A stretch of DNA of 64,000 nucleotides from Pseudomonadota bacterium (GTDB lineage Bacteria; Pseudomonadota; Alphaproteobacteria; Rhodobacterales; Rhodobacteraceae), in NCBI GenBank assembly GCA_020161615.1, contig JAIUPD010000003.1, positions 186,001-250,000 on the forward strand, given 5' to 3'. The notes under the pieces were generated by a model. The model had not been told where the DNA came from and searched no databases. It saw only the letters and a program-made list of their open reading frames with translations. Made by a program: the position numbers and the translations under genes. Position 1 is the stretch's first letter; each line of letters begins with the position of its first letter. This document shows positions 18,145-28,182 of the stretch, piece after piece.

Positions 18145-20541
18145 TCAGAAGGGTACGTCGTCCATCCCGTCCGCCGGCATCAGGAAGCGGGCGACGATAT
18201 GCTTCTCGCCCGCCCGGTCAAAGGCGACGGCGACCTTGTCGCCATCCACCGCCACCACCGAACCCGTGCCGAATTTCTGGTGAAAAACCCGCTCGCCGGG
18301 CGTGAAATGCACCTCGGCCGTGGCGCTGCGCACGGCCATGGGCGGCAGCGGGGCCACGCGGGCGCGTTCCTGCATGCGTTTCCAGCCGGGCGCGTTATAG
18401 ACATCGGCCTTGGCCGCGCGCTGCTCCAGGCTGTCGTCGCGGGCCTCAGGGGCATAGCGACGCTGCGCCGCGCCGCCGATTCCGCCCAGACCGGGCGCGC
18501 TGAGCAATTCGACATGCTCGCGCGGCATCTCGTCGATGAAACGGCTGGGTAGCTGGCTCTGCCACTGGCCATAGACCCGGCGGTTGGCGGCGAAGGAGAC
18601 GAAGCACAGCTCTTCGGCCCGGGTGATGCCGACATAGGCCAGCCGCCGCTCTTCCTCGAGCCCCTTGAGACCCGATTCGTCCATCGAGCGTTGCGAGGGG
18701 AACAGCCCCTCTTCCCAGCCGGTCAGGAAAACCACGGGGAATTCCAGGCCCTTGGCCGCGTGCAGGGTCATGATCGTGACCTTCTCCTGCGTCTCTTCGC
18801 TCTCGTTGTCCATGATCAGCGCGACATGCTCCAGGAAATCCTGCAGCGAGCCGAAGCCCTCCAGCGCCTTGATCAATTCCTTGAGGTTTTCCAGCCGCCC
18901 CTCGGCCTCGGGCGTCTTCTCGGCCTGCCACATGGCGGTATAGCCGCTTTCGTCGAGAATCATCTCGGCCAGCCGGACATGCGAGAGACCCGGCGCGGGG
19001 GCGTCCACATCCTCGACCACCAGCGCATCATCCTCGGCGGGCGCCGCGGGTGCCCGCACCAGATCGTGCCAGCGTGCCATATTCTCGATGAATTCCCGCA
19101 GGTTGCCCGCCGCGCGCCCACCGACGAGCCCATCGCGCAAGACCAGCGCCGCGCCCATCAGCAGCGGCAGATCCGCCTCGCGCGCGACGCGCTGGATGGT
19201 TTGCTGCGCCTTGTCGCCGATGCCGCGCTTGGGGGTGTTGATGATCCGCTCGAAGGCCAGATCGTCGGTCGGCGAGATGGCGAGGCGGAAATAGGCCATC
19301 GCATCGCGGATCTCCATCCGCTCATAGAACCGGGGCCCGCCGATGACGCGATAGGGCAGTCCGATGGACAGGAACCGGTCCTCGAAGGCGCGCATCTGGT
19401 GGCTGGCGCGCACCAGGATGGTCATGCCGTCGGGGCTGACCGGCGCGAGGCCGCGCGAGCCGCGCTCCAGCGCCTCGACCTCTTCGCCGACCCAGCGCGC
19501 CTCGTCCTCGCTTTCCCAATGGCCGATCAGGTGGACCTTCAGCCCCTCGGTTTCCTCGGTCCACAGGGTCTTGCCCAGGCGGCTCTGGTTGGCGGCGATG
19601 ACGCCCGAGGCCGCGGCCAGAATATGCGGCGTCGAGCGGTAGTTCTGTTCCAGCCGGATGACCTTGGCGCCCGGAAAATCCCGCTCGAACCGCAGGATGT
19701 TGCCGACCTCGGCGCCGCGCCAGCCATAGATCGACTGGTCGTCGTCGCCCACGCAGCAGATGTTGGAATGACCCTGCGCCAGCAGCCGCAGCAACAGGTA
19801 TTGGGCGACGTTGGTATCCTGATACTCGTCCACCATGATGTAGCGCAGCCAGCGCTGGTATTGCGCCAGAACGTCCGGGTTCTGCTGGAAGATCGTCACC
19901 ACATGCAGGATCAGGTCACCGAAATCGCAGGCATTCAGCGTCCGCAGACGGTCCTGATAGGCGGCGTAAAGCTCGGTCCCGCGGTTGTTGAAGGCCCCGG
20001 CCTCGGCCCCCGGCACCTGGTCGGGGCGCCAGGCGCGATTCTTCCAGGCGTCGATCAGATTGGCCAGCTGCCGGGCGGGCCAGCGCTTTTCATCCATGTT
20101 CCAGGCCTGAATCAGCTGCTTCAGCAGCCGCAGCTGGTCGTCGGTGTCGAGGATGGTGAAGCTGGGCTTCAGCCCGACCAGTTCGGCATGGCGCCTGAGG
20201 AACCGAACGCCGATCGAGTGGAAGGTGCCGAGCCAGGGCATCCCCTCGACCGCATCGCCCAGCAGGCTGCCCACGCGCATCTTCATCTCGCGCGCGGCCT
20301 TGTTGGTGAAGGTGACGGCCAGGATCTCGTTCGGACGGGCGGTGCCGGTGGCGATCAGATGGGCGATCCGGGCGGTCAGGGCGCGGGTCTTGCCGGTCCC
20401 CGCCCCGGCCAGCATCAGCACCGGGCCGTTCAGGGTTTCCACCGCCTCACGCTGGGGGGGGTTCAGCCCCTCCATGTATTGCGCCGAGCGGCCGGCCGTG
20501 GCGCCGGCCATGGCCAAGGATGACAGGCTGCGTTCGCTCAT
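18145..20541 (-). CDS. uvrD: ATP-dependent DNA helicase UvrD/PcrA
   Basis: A superfamily 1 3'-5' helicase of about 798 residues for nucleotide excision and mismatch repair. Motifs: LNPPQREAVETLNGP (Q motif), Walker A AGAGTGKTRALT, VTFTNKAAREM, GTFHS, the DExx motif VDEYQDTN, GDDDQSIYGWRGA, LEQNYRST, TMHAAKGLEFPVVF-type motif V and the VGITRAEELCFVS motif VI. The C-terminal Tudor-like segment (GERVFHQKFGTGSVVAVDGDK, in part) that binds RNA polymerase is present. Start 20541 (MSERSLSSL) follows GGGGAAC. Confidence 0.95.
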   Translation of the reverse strand: MSERSLSSLAMAGATAGRSAQYMEGLNPPQREAVETLNGPVLMLAGAGTGKTRALTARIAHLIATGTARPNEILAVTFTNKAAREMKMRVGSLLGDAVEGMPWLGTFHSIGVRFLRRHAELVGLKPSFTILDTDDQLRLLKQLIQAWNMDEKRWPARQLANLIDAWKNRAWRPDQVPGAEAGAFNNRGTELYAAYQDRLRTLNACDFGDLILHVVTIFQQNPDVLAQYQRWLRYIMVDEYQDTNVAQYLLLRLLAQGHSNICCVGDDDQSIYGWRGAEVGNILRFERDFPGAKVIRLEQNYRSTPHILAAASGVIAANQSRLGKTLWTEETEGLKVHLIGHWESEDEARWVGEEVEALERGSRGLAPVSPDGMTILVRASHQMRAFEDRFLSIGLPYRVIGGPRFYERMEIRDAMAYFRLAISPTDDLAFERIINTPKRGIGDKAQQTIQRVAREADLPLLMGAALVLRDGLVGGRAAGNLREFIENMARWHDLVRAPAAPAEDDALVVEDVDAPAPGLSHVRLAEMILDESGYTAMWQAEKTPEAEGRLENLKELIKALEGFGSLQDFLEHVALIMDNESEETQEKVTIMTLHAAKGLEFPVVFLTGWEEGLFPSQRSMDESGLKGLEEERRLAYVGITRAEELCFVSFAANRRVYGQWQSQLPSRFIDEMPREHVELLSAPGLGGIGGAAQRRYAPEARDDSLEQRAAKADVYNAPGWKRMQERARVAPLPPMAVRSATAEVHFTPGERVFHQKFGTGSVVAVDGDKVAVAFDRAGEKHIVARFLMPADGMDDVPF

Positions 20542-20598
20542 TGGTCGTTCCCCACTTGTTCCCGTCATGCCCTGTGCAGCCCCGGGGCGCAACCCCCG

Positions 20599-21492
20599 TC
20601 AGCGCCGCCGGGCCAGATAGGCGCGGGAAAACGCCGCATAGCCGGGGGCGGTGACGCGCAAGTGATCCTTAATCCGGGCGTGCAGCGCAGGGAGCTTGTC
20701 GAAGGGCACGGCAGGGTAGACGTGATGCTCGACATGATAGGGCATGTTCCAGGCGAGGAAGCGTATCAGCCGGTTGGTAAAGGTGGTCCGCGTGTTGTCG
20801 AACATATCGGCGACCTGCGGGCAATCGCCATGCTCGGCCAGCAGATAAAGCCGGAGGAAGGGCTGGCCCAGCAGGACCGGCAGCAGCCAGACCCAGAAGA
20901 CCACGGGCGACCAGAGCAGCGACAGCAGCGCCAGCGCGTAGAGGAGGAGCAGCAGCCGCGCCTCGCGTTCGGCCCGGGGCCGCGCGCGGTCGGGCAGATA
21001 GGAGGGACGCTCGGCACCCATCGCCAGCCGGCCCAGCAGCCGCAGCGATCCGATCCACAGCGGGACGCCCGAAACATGCCAGAGCCATTGCGCCCGGGTC
21101 TCGGGCTTCGGGAAAGCCAGTTCCGGGTCGCCCGGCTGATTGGTGAAGCGGTGATGCGCCAGATGGAAATAGCGAAACCATTGAAACGGGTTGAGGATCA
21201 GCGCCCCGCAGACCGTGCCCACGGTATCGCAGAGCCGGTCACTGGCGAAGGGTGTCTTGTGAGTGCATTCATGCTCCAGCGTGAACAGGAAGACGATCAG
21301 CACCCCCTGGACCGGCAGCAGCGCCCACCATCCCGGCACCCCGGCCGCGATCAGCCCGCCCAGCAGCAGGATCGCCCCCCCATGCGCCACCAGATGCCCC
21401 AAGCCGGCCCGGGGAGATCGCGCGGTCAGCGCCGCCCTTGCCTCGGGCGTCAGGGTCTTGAGAAAGGCGGCATGGGTCAGGGGTGTGTTCAT
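20599..21492 (-). CDS. membrane fatty acid desaturase family protein
   Basis: About 297 residues, polytopic, with the three histidine boxes of membrane di-iron desaturases/hydroxylases: HECTH (in LEHECTHKT), HLAHH (in FHLAHHRFT) and HVEHH (in PYHVEHHVYP). Three or four hydrophobic helices surround them. The family places double bonds or hydroxyls in acyl chains or carotenoids, and the substrate cannot be told from the sequence. The start MNTPLTHAAF at 21492 lacks a strong ribosome site. The gene stands between uvrD and the amidotransferase on the same strand. Confidence 0.85.
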   Translation of the reverse strand: MNTPLTHAAFLKTLTPEARAALTARSPRAGLGHLVAHGGAILLLGGLIAAGVPGWWALLPVQGVLIVFLFTLEHECTHKTPFASDRLCDTVGTVCGALILNPFQWFRYFHLAHHRFTNQPGDPELAFPKPETRAQWLWHVSGVPLWIGSLRLLGRLAMGAERPSYLPDRARPRAEREARLLLLLYALALLSLLWSPVVFWVWLLPVLLGQPFLRLYLLAEHGDCPQVADMFDNTRTTFTNRLIRFLAWNMPYHVEHHVYPAVPFDKLPALHARIKDHLRVTAPGYAAFSRAYLARRR

Positions 21493-21523
21493 CGCCCCAT
21501 TCGGACCAGACCGGGGCCGAAGG

Positions 21524-22318
21524 TCAAGCCGCCTCGGCGAGGCCTTCGGGCGCGAAGGGCCGGATCTCGACCTCGGCGCCCCGGAACCGGCAGAACGAGC
21601 CCGGCGGGATCGCCTGCCAGTCGCCCTCGTCCGCCTCCAGCGGTTCCGAAACCACGGCCCGCCCGCCCCGCGTGTCGGACCAGCGGTGCCAGAGGCTCGG
21701 TGCCTTGTCGTCGGTCGCGTAGCGCACGGCATAGAGCGTCTCGCCATCGCTGAAGCAGCAGGTCAGGCGCAGATGCGGCCCGCAGCCCTTGGCCCGGCTC
21801 AGCCCCGCCAGCCGGGCGGCGGCGCGTTCCAGCCCGCCCTGCGGATCGCGGTCCAGCCCCTCGGCCAGCGCGATCAGGAACAGGGCCTCGCTGTCCGTGG
21901 CCCCCTTGCGTTGCGGATACAGGTCGTCGGGGATCATCATGTCGGCATCGCGCCGGAACCCGTCATAGCCACCGACCTGCCCGTTATGCATGAAGCTCCA
22001 GCGCCCGACCACGAAGGGATGGCAATTGTTGCGGCTGGTGGCGGTGCCTGTCGAGGCCCGGACATGCGCCAGGAACAGCGACGAGCGCACCTGCGCGGTG
22101 ATCGAGCGCAGGTTGGGGTCCGACCAGGCCGGCAGAATGTCGCGGTAAAGCCCGGGCTCGGGCCGCTCGCCATACCAGGCGATGCCGAAACCGTCGGCGT
22201 TGATCGCCGTGGTGCTGTGGGTCGCGTTATGGCTCTGGGCGATCAGCGAATGCCCGGGCCGGCAGACGATATCTTCCAGAAAGATCGGCGCTCCGACGTA
22301 AGCGGCCCAGCGACACAT
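21524..22318 (-). CDS. class II glutamine amidotransferase (YafJ/EgtC-like)
   Basis: A 264-residue Ntn-hydrolase-fold glutaminase. Cys2 directly after the initiator Met (MCRWAAYVG) is the expected nucleophile. Family features are NADGFGIAWYG, LAHVRASTG, NCHPFVVGRWSFMHNG and ATDSEALF. Relatives include EgtC (gamma-glutamyl cleavage in ergothioneine synthesis) and YafJ of unknown substrate. No ergothioneine genes are nearby, so a specific role is not assigned. Its ATG directly abuts the stop of the DUF6356 gene (TGAATG), so they are co-translated. Confidence 0.85.
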   Translation of the reverse strand: MCRWAAYVGAPIFLEDIVCRPGHSLIAQSHNATHSTTAINADGFGIAWYGERPEPGLYRDILPAWSDPNLRSITAQVRSSLFLAHVRASTGTATSRNNCHPFVVGRWSFMHNGQVGGYDGFRRDADMMIPDDLYPQRKGATDSEALFLIALAEGLDRDPQGGLERAAARLAGLSRAKGCGPHLRLTCCFSDGETLYAVRYATDDKAPSLWHRWSDTRGGRAVVSEPLEADEGDWQAIPPGSFCRFRGAEVEIRPFAPEGLAEAA

Positions 22319-22531
22319 TCAGCGACTCCGGCTCTCGATCCGTTGGTGCAGGCGGCGCAGGATACCGCTTGCCGTATGTTCGAAGGCAAAGGGTAGCACG
22401 GCGTGAACGGCGGCCGCCAGCCCCGCCAGCACCAGCCAGACGGCAAAGGACCCGGCAAAACGGGCGTGTTCGAGATAGGTCTCGTCGACCGAGGCCGGAT
22501 GGTCGAGGAACAGGCGCTGGATCATGGTCAT
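22319..22531 (-). CDS. DUF6356 family small membrane protein
   Basis: A 70-residue protein with the start MTMIQRLFLDHPASVDETYLEHARFA (quoted in part: LFLDHPASVDETYLEH), one hydrophobic helix (FAVWLVLAGLAAAVHAVLPF) and a basic tail. This matches the DUF6356 family, which has no known function. AAGGGAAGA precedes ATG 22531; the second Met (22525) is also possible. First gene of a two-gene unit with the amidotransferase, opposite an Lrp-type regulator. Confidence 0.75.
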   Translation of the reverse strand: MTMIQRLFLDHPASVDETYLEHARFAGSFAVWLVLAGLAAAVHAVLPFAFEHTASGILRRLHQRIESRSR

Positions 22532-22601
22532 TCTTCCCTTGGGACGCCGAAGATTAGCCGAGCCGGCCTGGGAAAGGGTCGCAAAGATCCGGCGATCTTG
22601 G

Positions 22602-22634
22602 GGGTATGTTGGGACAATATCCCATGATATACCC
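22602..22634. promoter_or_regulatory. nested palindromes between DUF6356 and the Lrp gene
   Basis: GGGTAT (22602-22607)/ATACCC (22629-22634) enclose TGGGA (22610-22614)/TCCCA (22620-22624). It is the only dyad in the divergent gap and a likely operator of the Lrp-type protein, which usually regulates itself and its neighbour. Confidence 0.45.
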
Positions 22635-22641
22635 ATTCATC

Positions 22642-23097
22642 ATGAATATTGACGACACGGATCGCCGCATCCTCGCCATCCTGCAACGCCAGGCCGACCT
22701 TTCGCTCGAGGAAATCGGCGGCCTCGTCCATCTGTCGCGCAACGCCGTCTGGCGGCGCATCAAGCTCATGGAGGAGGCGGGCGTGATCCGCGCCCGCGTC
22801 GCCCTGCTGGACCCCGAGGCGCTGGGGCTGGGGCTGACGGTCTTCCTGATGGTCCGCACCTCGGATCACCGGCCCGACTGGCTGGAACGCTTCGCCAAGG
22901 CGACGCGCGACATGCCCGAGATCCTGGGCGCCTACCGGATGACCGGCGATCTTGATTACCTGATCCGCGCCCGCGTGGCCGATGTGAAGGCCTATGACGC
23001 GCTCTATCAGCGGCTGATCCGGCGGGTGGAGCTGTCCGATGTCTCGGCCAGCTTCGTGATGGAAGAGCTCAAGGATACGACCGCACTGCCCTTGTGA
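22642..23097 (+). CDS. Lrp/AsnC family transcriptional regulator
   Basis: About 151 residues: an N-terminal AsnC HTH (DDTDRRILAILQRQADLSLE, then LSRNAVWRRIKLMEEAGVI) and a C-terminal RAM domain for amino-acid-type effectors (ILGAYRMTGDLDYLIRARV). Such proteins form octamers and sense amino acids. The start at 22642 (MNIDDTDRRIL) matches family length. ATG 22624 in the same frame is possible. The divergent DUF6356-amidotransferase pair is its most likely target, with the dyad in between. Confidence 0.88.
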   Translation: MNIDDTDRRILAILQRQADLSLEEIGGLVHLSRNAVWRRIKLMEEAGVIRARVALLDPEALGLGLTVFLMVRTSDHRPDWLERFAKATRDMPEILGAYRMTGDLDYLIRARVADVKAYDALYQRLIRRVELSDVSASFVMEELKDTTALPL

Positions 23098-23348
23098 CAC
23101 GAAGACGGGGCCTTCTGCCCCCCCTCTCTTGGCGCGACGACGCGCCACGGGCGCCTCGTCCGGGCGGCCCTCCCCCCCAAAGGAGATTTGACGCGCAAAG
23201 ATCAAGGTTAAGTGGGCGTTAAGCCGCCTTCTTTGCGCTTCAAATATCCTCGGGGGTTTCTCAAGGGGGTGGAAAACCCCCTTGAGCGGGGGGTGCGGGG
23301 GGCTGGCCCCCCGCCCTTCACCTATCCCGAGGGCTGGCCCCCCGCTTC
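23098..23348. repeat. dispersed palindromic element, copy 1, in a gene-free gap
   Basis: The core at 23250-23314 has two parts: an 11-bp perfect hairpin CTCAAGGGGGT-GGAAA-ACCCCCTTGAG (23260-23286), then GCGGGGGG-CTGG-CCCCCCGC (23295-23314). It is preceded by AAATATCCTCGGGGG. The same two-part element recurs in the opposite orientation at 42923-42996. A weak hairpin GGGGC/GCCCC (23107-23121) just after the Lrp gene may end its transcript. The rest of the gap shows nothing. Confidence 0.75.
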
Positions 23349-23651
23349 TCACAGGCTCGCGTCGTCCATCAGCTCGACCACCACCAGATCGCGGACCGAA
23401 GCACCCCGGGCGTGGTCCAGGGCCGCCTGGTATTCGGGCGAGTTGTAGCAGGTCTCGGCCGCCTCCAGCGAGGGGAAGACCGCGACCACGTTGCGGGCGC
23501 GGTCCTTGCCTTCCAGCGTCACGTAGCGGGCGCCGCGGGCGATGAACTTCCCGCCATGCAGCGCGATGGCCGGGCCCGCACCCTGGGCATAACGGCCATA
23601 GGCTTCGGCATCGGTCACTTCGACATGGGCGATCCAGAGGGCTTTGGGCAT
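23349..23651 (-). CDS. DUF1330 family protein
   Basis: A 100-residue ferredoxin-like (dimeric alpha-beta barrel) protein of the DUF1330 family: KALWIAHVEVTDAEAYGRYA near the start, the GGKFIARGARYVTLEG strand pair and ERDLVVVELMDD-like end. No biochemical role is established. Its ATG, with AAAGGAAAC in front, lies 2 nt after the alaS stop, so it is co-expressed with alaS. A longer relative is encoded at 51756-52184. Confidence 0.85.
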   Translation of the reverse strand: MPKALWIAHVEVTDAEAYGRYAQGAGPAIALHGGKFIARGARYVTLEGKDRARNVVAVFPSLEAAETCYNSPEYQAALDHARGASVRDLVVVELMDDASL

Positions 23652-23653
23652 GG

Positions 23654-26305
23654 TCAGTTTCCTTTGATGACGGCTTCGGCCGCGGCAATCGCCTTCTCGG
23701 CCCCGGCAATGTCGGCGCCGCCGCCTTGGGCCAGCGCCGGGCGGCCGCCGCCGCCTTTGCCGCCCAGTTCCACGACCGCCGCCTTCAGAAGATCCACGGC
23801 CGAGAGGCGCCCGGTCAAGTCATCCGTGACCCCCGCCGCCACCGCCGGTTTGGCGCCGGTATCGGCGATCAGCAGCACCGCGCCCGAGCCGAGTTTGGCC
23901 TTCAGCGCATCGACCATCGCCGGCAGATCCTTACCCGAGACGCCGTTCAGCACCTGGCCGATGAACTTGACGCCGGCGATCTCCTTGGCCTCGGCCCCAC
24001 CGCCGGCGCTGCCGCCCATGGCGAGGTCGCGCTTCAGCTGCGCCACTTCGTTGGCCAGCGCCCGACGTTCCTCGGCCAGCGCCTTCACGCGCTCGACCAC
24101 ATCCGAGAGCGGGGTTTTCAGGAGTGCGGCGACCTCGGCCAGGCGGGCCTCCTGCTGGCGCAGATGGGCGAGTGCCGCCTCGCCGGTCAGGGCCTCGATC
24201 CGCCGGACGCCTGCCGACGAGGCGGAGTCGCCCAAAAGCACGAAGGCGCCGATGTCGCCGGTGCGCTTCACATGCGTGCCGCCGCAAAGTTCCAGCGAAT
24301 AGGTGTTGCCCTCCGCCCCCTTGCCGGTGTCGAGCAGGGTGCCCATCGACACGACCCGCACCTCGTCGCCGTATTTCTCGCCAAAGAGCGCCTGCGCGCC
24401 CAGCGCCCGGGCGTCGTCGGGGGTCATGATGCGGGTATCCACCGGGGCGTTCTGGCGGATGAAGGCGTTGACCTCGGCCTCGACACCGCTGATCTCGGTC
24501 GCTTCCAGCGCCTTGCCGTGGCTGAAGTCAAACCGCAGCCGGTCGGGCGCGTTGAGCGAGCCGCGCTGCGCAACGTGATCGCCCAGCGCCCGGCGCAGGG
24601 CCTCGTGCAGAAGGTGCGTGGCCGAGTGATTGGCGCGGATCGCGCCGCGGCGCGTGTGGTCCACTTCCAGCTTCACGGCGCCGCCGCGGCGCAGGGCGCC
24701 TTTGGTGACGCTCGCCTGATGGACGAAGACGCCGTTCAGCTTCTTGGTGTCTTTGACCACGGCCTCGCCGCCGTCCCAGCGCAGATAGCCGGAATCGCCC
24801 ACCTGACCGCCGGATTCGGCATAGAACGGGGTCTGGTTGACGACGACCGAGACGTCGCCCTTGGCCTCGTCGACCAGCGTGTCGCCCTCGACCAGCGCCA
24901 GGACCTGGCCCTCGGCGGTTTCGGTGTCATAGCCCAGGAATTCGGTGCCGCCGTGCTTCTCGGCCAGTTCGAACCAGATCGCCTGATTGGCAGCCTCGCC
25001 CGAGCCCGCCCAGCTGGCGCGCGCCTTGGCCTTCTGCTCGGCCATCGCCGCCTCGAAACCCTTGGTATCGACGCCACGGCCCTTTTCGCGCAGCGCGTCC
25101 TGCGTCAGGTCCAGCGGGAAGCCGTAGGTGTCGTAGAGCTTGAAGGCCGCCTCGCCCGGCAGGTCGGTATCGTCGGCGATCTTCTCCAGCTCGGCGTCGA
25201 GCAGCTTCAGACCCCGATCCAGCGTGGTACGGAAACGGGTTTCTTCCAGGCGCAGCGTCTCGTCGATCAGCGCCTCGGCGGTTTTCAGTTCCGTGTAATG
25301 GCCGCCCATGGCACGGACCAGCGCCGGCACCAGCTTGAACATCACCGGGTCCTGCGCGCCCAGCATATGCGCGTGGCGCATGGCGCGGCGCATGATGCGG
25401 CGCAGCACATAGCCGCGGCCTTCGTTCGAGGGCATGACGCCATCGGCGATGAGGAAGGCGGTCGAGCGGAGGTGGTCGGCGATGACCCGGTGATGCGTCT
25501 TGCCGGGGCCATCGGGGGCGCCGTCGGTCACATTGGCCGAGGCCTCGATCAGCCCGCGCATCAGGTCGGTGTCGTAATTGTCGTGCTTGCCTTGCAGCAG
25601 CGCGCCGATCCGTTCCAGCCCCATGCCGGTGTCGATCGACTGGCGCGGCAGGTCGATCAGATCGCCGTTGTCCAGTTGCTCGTTCTGCATGAACACGAGG
25701 TTCCAGATCTCGATGAAGCGGTCACCGTCCTCATCTTTCGAGCCGGGCGGGCCGCCCCAGATATGGTCGCCGTGGTCGTAGAAGATCTCGGTGCAGGGGC
25801 CGCAGGGGCCGGTCGGGCCCATGCGCCAGAAGTTGTCGTCGGTGGCGATCCGGATGATGCGGTCGGCCGGGACGCCGACCTTGCGCCAGATCTCGAAGGC
25901 TTCGTCATCGGTGTGGTAGACCGTGGTCAGCAGCCGCGACTTGTCGATGCCGAAATCCTTGGTCAGGAGTTCCCAGGCAAAGGGGATCGCGTCGGTCTTG
26001 AAGTAATCGCCGAACGAGAAATTCCCCAGCATCTCGAAGAACGTATGGTGACGGGCGGTATAGCCCACGTTGTCGAGGTCGTTGTGCTTGCCGCCGGCGC
26101 GGACGCATTTCTGGGCCGTGGTCGCGCGGTTGTAGGGCCGATGCTCCAGCCCGGTGAAGACGTTCTTGAACTGGACCATGCCCGAGTTCGTGAACATCAG
26201 CGTCGGGTCGTTGCGCGGCACCAGGGGCGAGCTGTCCACCACGGCATGGCCCTGGCGGCGGAAATAATCGAGGAAGGTCGAGCGGATGTCGTTGAGGCTT
26301 GCCAT
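23654..26305 (-). CDS. alaS: alanyl-tRNA synthetase
   Basis: About 883 residues, full length. The class II aminoacylation core begins [17 protein letters not shown] and includes [16 protein letters not shown]. The editing domain has the zinc/catalytic motifs [11 protein letters not shown] and [13 protein letters not shown]. The C-terminal Gly-rich oligomerisation domain (C-Ala) ends with [15 protein letters not shown]. It charges tRNA-Ala and clears mischarged Ser/Gly. Start MASLNDIRS at 26305 is chosen by homology; the ribosome site is weak. Confidence 0.97.
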   Translation of the reverse strand: MASLNDIRSTFLDYFRRQGHAVVDSSPLVPRNDPTLMFTNSGMVQFKNVFTGLEHRPYNRATTAQKCVRAGGKHNDLDNVGYTARHHTFFEMLGNFSFGDYFKTDAIPFAWELLTKDFGIDKSRLLTTVYHTDDEAFEIWRKVGVPADRIIRIATDDNFWRMGPTGPCGPCTEIFYDHGDHIWGGPPGSKDEDGDRFIEIWNLVFMQNEQLDNGDLIDLPRQSIDTGMGLERIGALLQGKHDNYDTDLMRGLIEASANVTDGAPDGPGKTHHRVIADHLRSTAFLIADGVMPSNEGRGYVLRRIMRRAMRHAHMLGAQDPVMFKLVPALVRAMGGHYTELKTAEALIDETLRLEETRFRTTLDRGLKLLDAELEKIADDTDLPGEAAFKLYDTYGFPLDLTQDALREKGRGVDTKGFEAAMAEQKAKARASWAGSGEAANQAIWFELAEKHGGTEFLGYDTETAEGQVLALVEGDTLVDEAKGDVSVVVNQTPFYAESGGQVGDSGYLRWDGGEAVVKDTKKLNGVFVHQASVTKGALRRGGAVKLEVDHTRRGAIRANHSATHLLHEALRRALGDHVAQRGSLNAPDRLRFDFSHGKALEATEISGVEAEVNAFIRQNAPVDTRIMTPDDARALGAQALFGEKYGDEVRVVSMGTLLDTGKGAEGNTYSLELCGGTHVKRTGDIGAFVLLGDSASSAGVRRIEALTGEAALAHLRQQEARLAEVAALLKTPLSDVVERVKALAEERRALANEVAQLKRDLAMGGSAGGGAEAKEIAGVKFIGQVLNGVSGKDLPAMVDALKAKLGSGAVLLIADTGAKPAVAAGVTDDLTGRLSAVDLLKAAVVELGGKGGGGRPALAQGGGADIAGAEKAIAAAEAVIKGN

Positions 26306-26396
26306 TGGCGGAACGGGCCCTTCGGTCTGCGGGTTTGCGCGCCATTTAGAGGATTTCCTTGCCACGTTCCAAGGGGAATCGCGCGGCCCCCGGGCC

Positions 26397-27053
26397 TCAG
26401 GGTTTCAGCCCCCGGGCCAGAAGCCCTGCCATGACGTCGATTTCCGCCGCATCGTCCCAGTCGCCGGGCGCCACCATGGAGCGCGCGATCCAGTAGCCGA
26501 TCAGCATGGAGGCCAGGATCCTCAGAAACCGCGGCGCCGGGATCGGGCGCAGGCGGCCCTGCGCGATCTCTTCCCCCAGCGCGATGTCGAGGAAGCGCAC
26601 CAGCCCGCCGATCACGCTGTCCTGCAACAGCCCGTGCAATTCGGGGTTCACCGGCAATTCCTGCAGCAGGATCCGTACCAGAGGCGCGTATCGGTCGGCG
26701 AAGGCGAGGCGCGCCTTCATCATGCGGGCGATCTTGGCCTCCAGATTGCCCTCGGTCTCGGCGAAGATCTCCTGTGCCTCGACCAGGCCCGGCTGGATCA
26801 GCCGCGCGGCGACCGGGCGGACCAGGCGCAGCAGCAGATCGGCCTTGGTGCCGAAATGGCGAAAGATCGTGGCCTCGGCCACGCCCGCGCGATGGGCGAT
26901 GCTGCGGGTCGAGGTGGCGGCATAGCCGGTCTCGGCGAAGCACAGCAGCGCGGCCTCGATGACCGCGCGCTTCTTGGGGGCGAGCCGCCCCTCGGCGCCC
27001 TCGACGGCGGCGAGGACGGCGGCGACGGCCTCGGTCAGATCGCCCGGATTCAT
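26397..27053 (-). CDS. TetR/AcrR family repressor
   Basis: A 218-residue regulator with an N-terminal TetR HTH ([40 protein letters not shown]) and a helical ligand/dimer domain. Its ATG overlaps the stop of the upstream membrane-protein gene (ATGA), so repressor and target are one operon, and the 16-bp inverted repeat before that operon is its likely operator. A role as a drug- or solvent-responsive repressor is inferred from the family, not shown. Confidence 0.9.
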   Translation of the reverse strand: MNPGDLTEAVAAVLAAVEGAEGRLAPKKRAVIEAALLCFAETGYAATSTRSIAHRAGVAEATIFRHFGTKADLLLRLVRPVAARLIQPGLVEAQEIFAETEGNLEAKIARMMKARLAFADRYAPLVRILLQELPVNPELHGLLQDSVIGGLVRFLDIALGEEIAQGRLRPIPAPRFLRILASMLIGYWIARSMVAPGDWDDAAEIDVMAGLLARGLKP

Positions 27054-28144
27054 GCGACGACCGAGGCGGGGCGGCGGACCAGGGCGGCGCGCAGCCAGAT
27101 CATGGCCAATCCCAGCGCCGCGGCGCCCAGCGCCAGCGACCAGGGGAAATCATGGCCCGCCCCCAGGATCAGCGCCCGGAAATAGGCGCCGACCGCATCC
27201 AGATGCAGCGAGGCCAGCCAATGCAGCCACTCGGGCGCGGCGGAAAGCGGCATCTGCCCGCCGCCGATCGCCGGTTGCCAGAAGGCGAGCGGCACCAGCA
27301 CCAGCAGCGCCAGCGGGCCGAAGAGCGCCAGCGCGCCGGCGAAGAACCAGCCGAAGGCCACGCCCAGCCCGGCCATGGCAAGCCAGAGCACCCCGAACGC
27401 CCCCCCGGCGAGGCCCGCGACGATCCCCGCCAACACCAGCCCCGCCAGGGGCAGCGCGACCAGCGGAATGAGGGTGCGCAGCAGGGCACCCCTCCCCCCG
27501 CCCAGCCCTCGGGTGCCGACCCAGCCGAGGATGCCGCCGACCAGTGCCGCCAGCGCCGTCGCGAAACCCGCGACGAAGGGCGCGATGCGCGCCGCCGCGC
27601 TGGCGGGCGGGTTCAACGCCTCGGCTGTCAGGGCAACCGGCGGGGTCATGTCGGGCATCTGGCCGCGCGCCATGGCCAGCCGGATCGACTGAACCGCGGC
27701 CGAGACGCCCGATTCCACCATCCCCGGCAGCGCGCCGGTGAGCTGAGCCTCGGCCATCGTCAGGCTGCCCGAGGTGATCAGCGTCAGCGGCACGGCCTCG
27801 GACCCGGCGACGGCGCGCGAGAAATCCTCAGGGAAGATCAGCACCGCCTGCACCGATTCTGCCTCGAGCGCGGCGCGCGCCGCCTCGTCGCTGTCGAAGG
27901 CTTCCATCTGCATCGGCAGGCGGCTGTCCAGCCCGTCGATCAGGCGGCTTGCCACATTGATGGGCGGAAAGGGCAGGCCTGCGTCGTGGTTGACCGTGGC
28001 GATGGTAACCCCCGCCGCCAACGCCGCCGGGTCGGGCGCCGCGGTGAGGTTGAAGAGCGAAAAGACCAGCGCCGCCACCGAAGGGGCGATCAGCGCCCCC
28101 TTGAGGATGGGACGGTCGCGCAGGGCATCGGCGATGAGGGACAT
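27050..28144 (-). CDS. YhgE/Pip-like ABC-2 type membrane protein
   Basis: About 364 residues. One N-terminal membrane helix (ILKGALIAPSVAALVFSLF) is followed by a large extracytoplasmic domain with the family pattern VTIATVNHDAGLPF and VQAVLIFPEDFSRAVAG. Four or five C-terminal helices follow. The layout matches ABC-2-type/YhgE-Pip and DUF3533 proteins, linked to export or stress resistance. No ATPase is encoded next to it. Start MSLIADALRD at 28144 follows GGAGGTCGCC. Regulated by the co-transcribed TetR protein. Confidence 0.75.
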   Translation of the reverse strand: MSLIADALRDRPILKGALIAPSVAALVFSLFNLTAAPDPAALAAGVTIATVNHDAGLPFPPINVASRLIDGLDSRLPMQMEAFDSDEAARAALEAESVQAVLIFPEDFSRAVAGSEAVPLTLITSGSLTMAEAQLTGALPGMVESGVSAAVQSIRLAMARGQMPDMTPPVALTAEALNPPASAAARIAPFVAGFATALAALVGGILGWVGTRGLGGGRGALLRTLIPLVALPLAGLVLAGIVAGLAGGAFGVLWLAMAGLGVAFGWFFAGALALFGPLALLVLVPLAFWQPAIGGGQMPLSAAPEWLHWLASLHLDAVGAYFRALILGAGHDFPWSLALGAAALGLAMIWLRAALVRRPASVVA

Positions 28145-28166
28145 GGCGACCTCCGGAATCATGATA

Positions 28167-28182
28167 GTGAGTGCTTACTCAC
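28167..28182 (-). promoter_or_regulatory. TetR-type operator
   Basis: Perfect inverted repeat GTGAGT-GCTT-ACTCAC, 22 nt before the start of the YhgE-like gene and so positioned to block its transcription. TGAGT..ACTCA arms are common for TetR-family operators. Confidence 0.6.
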
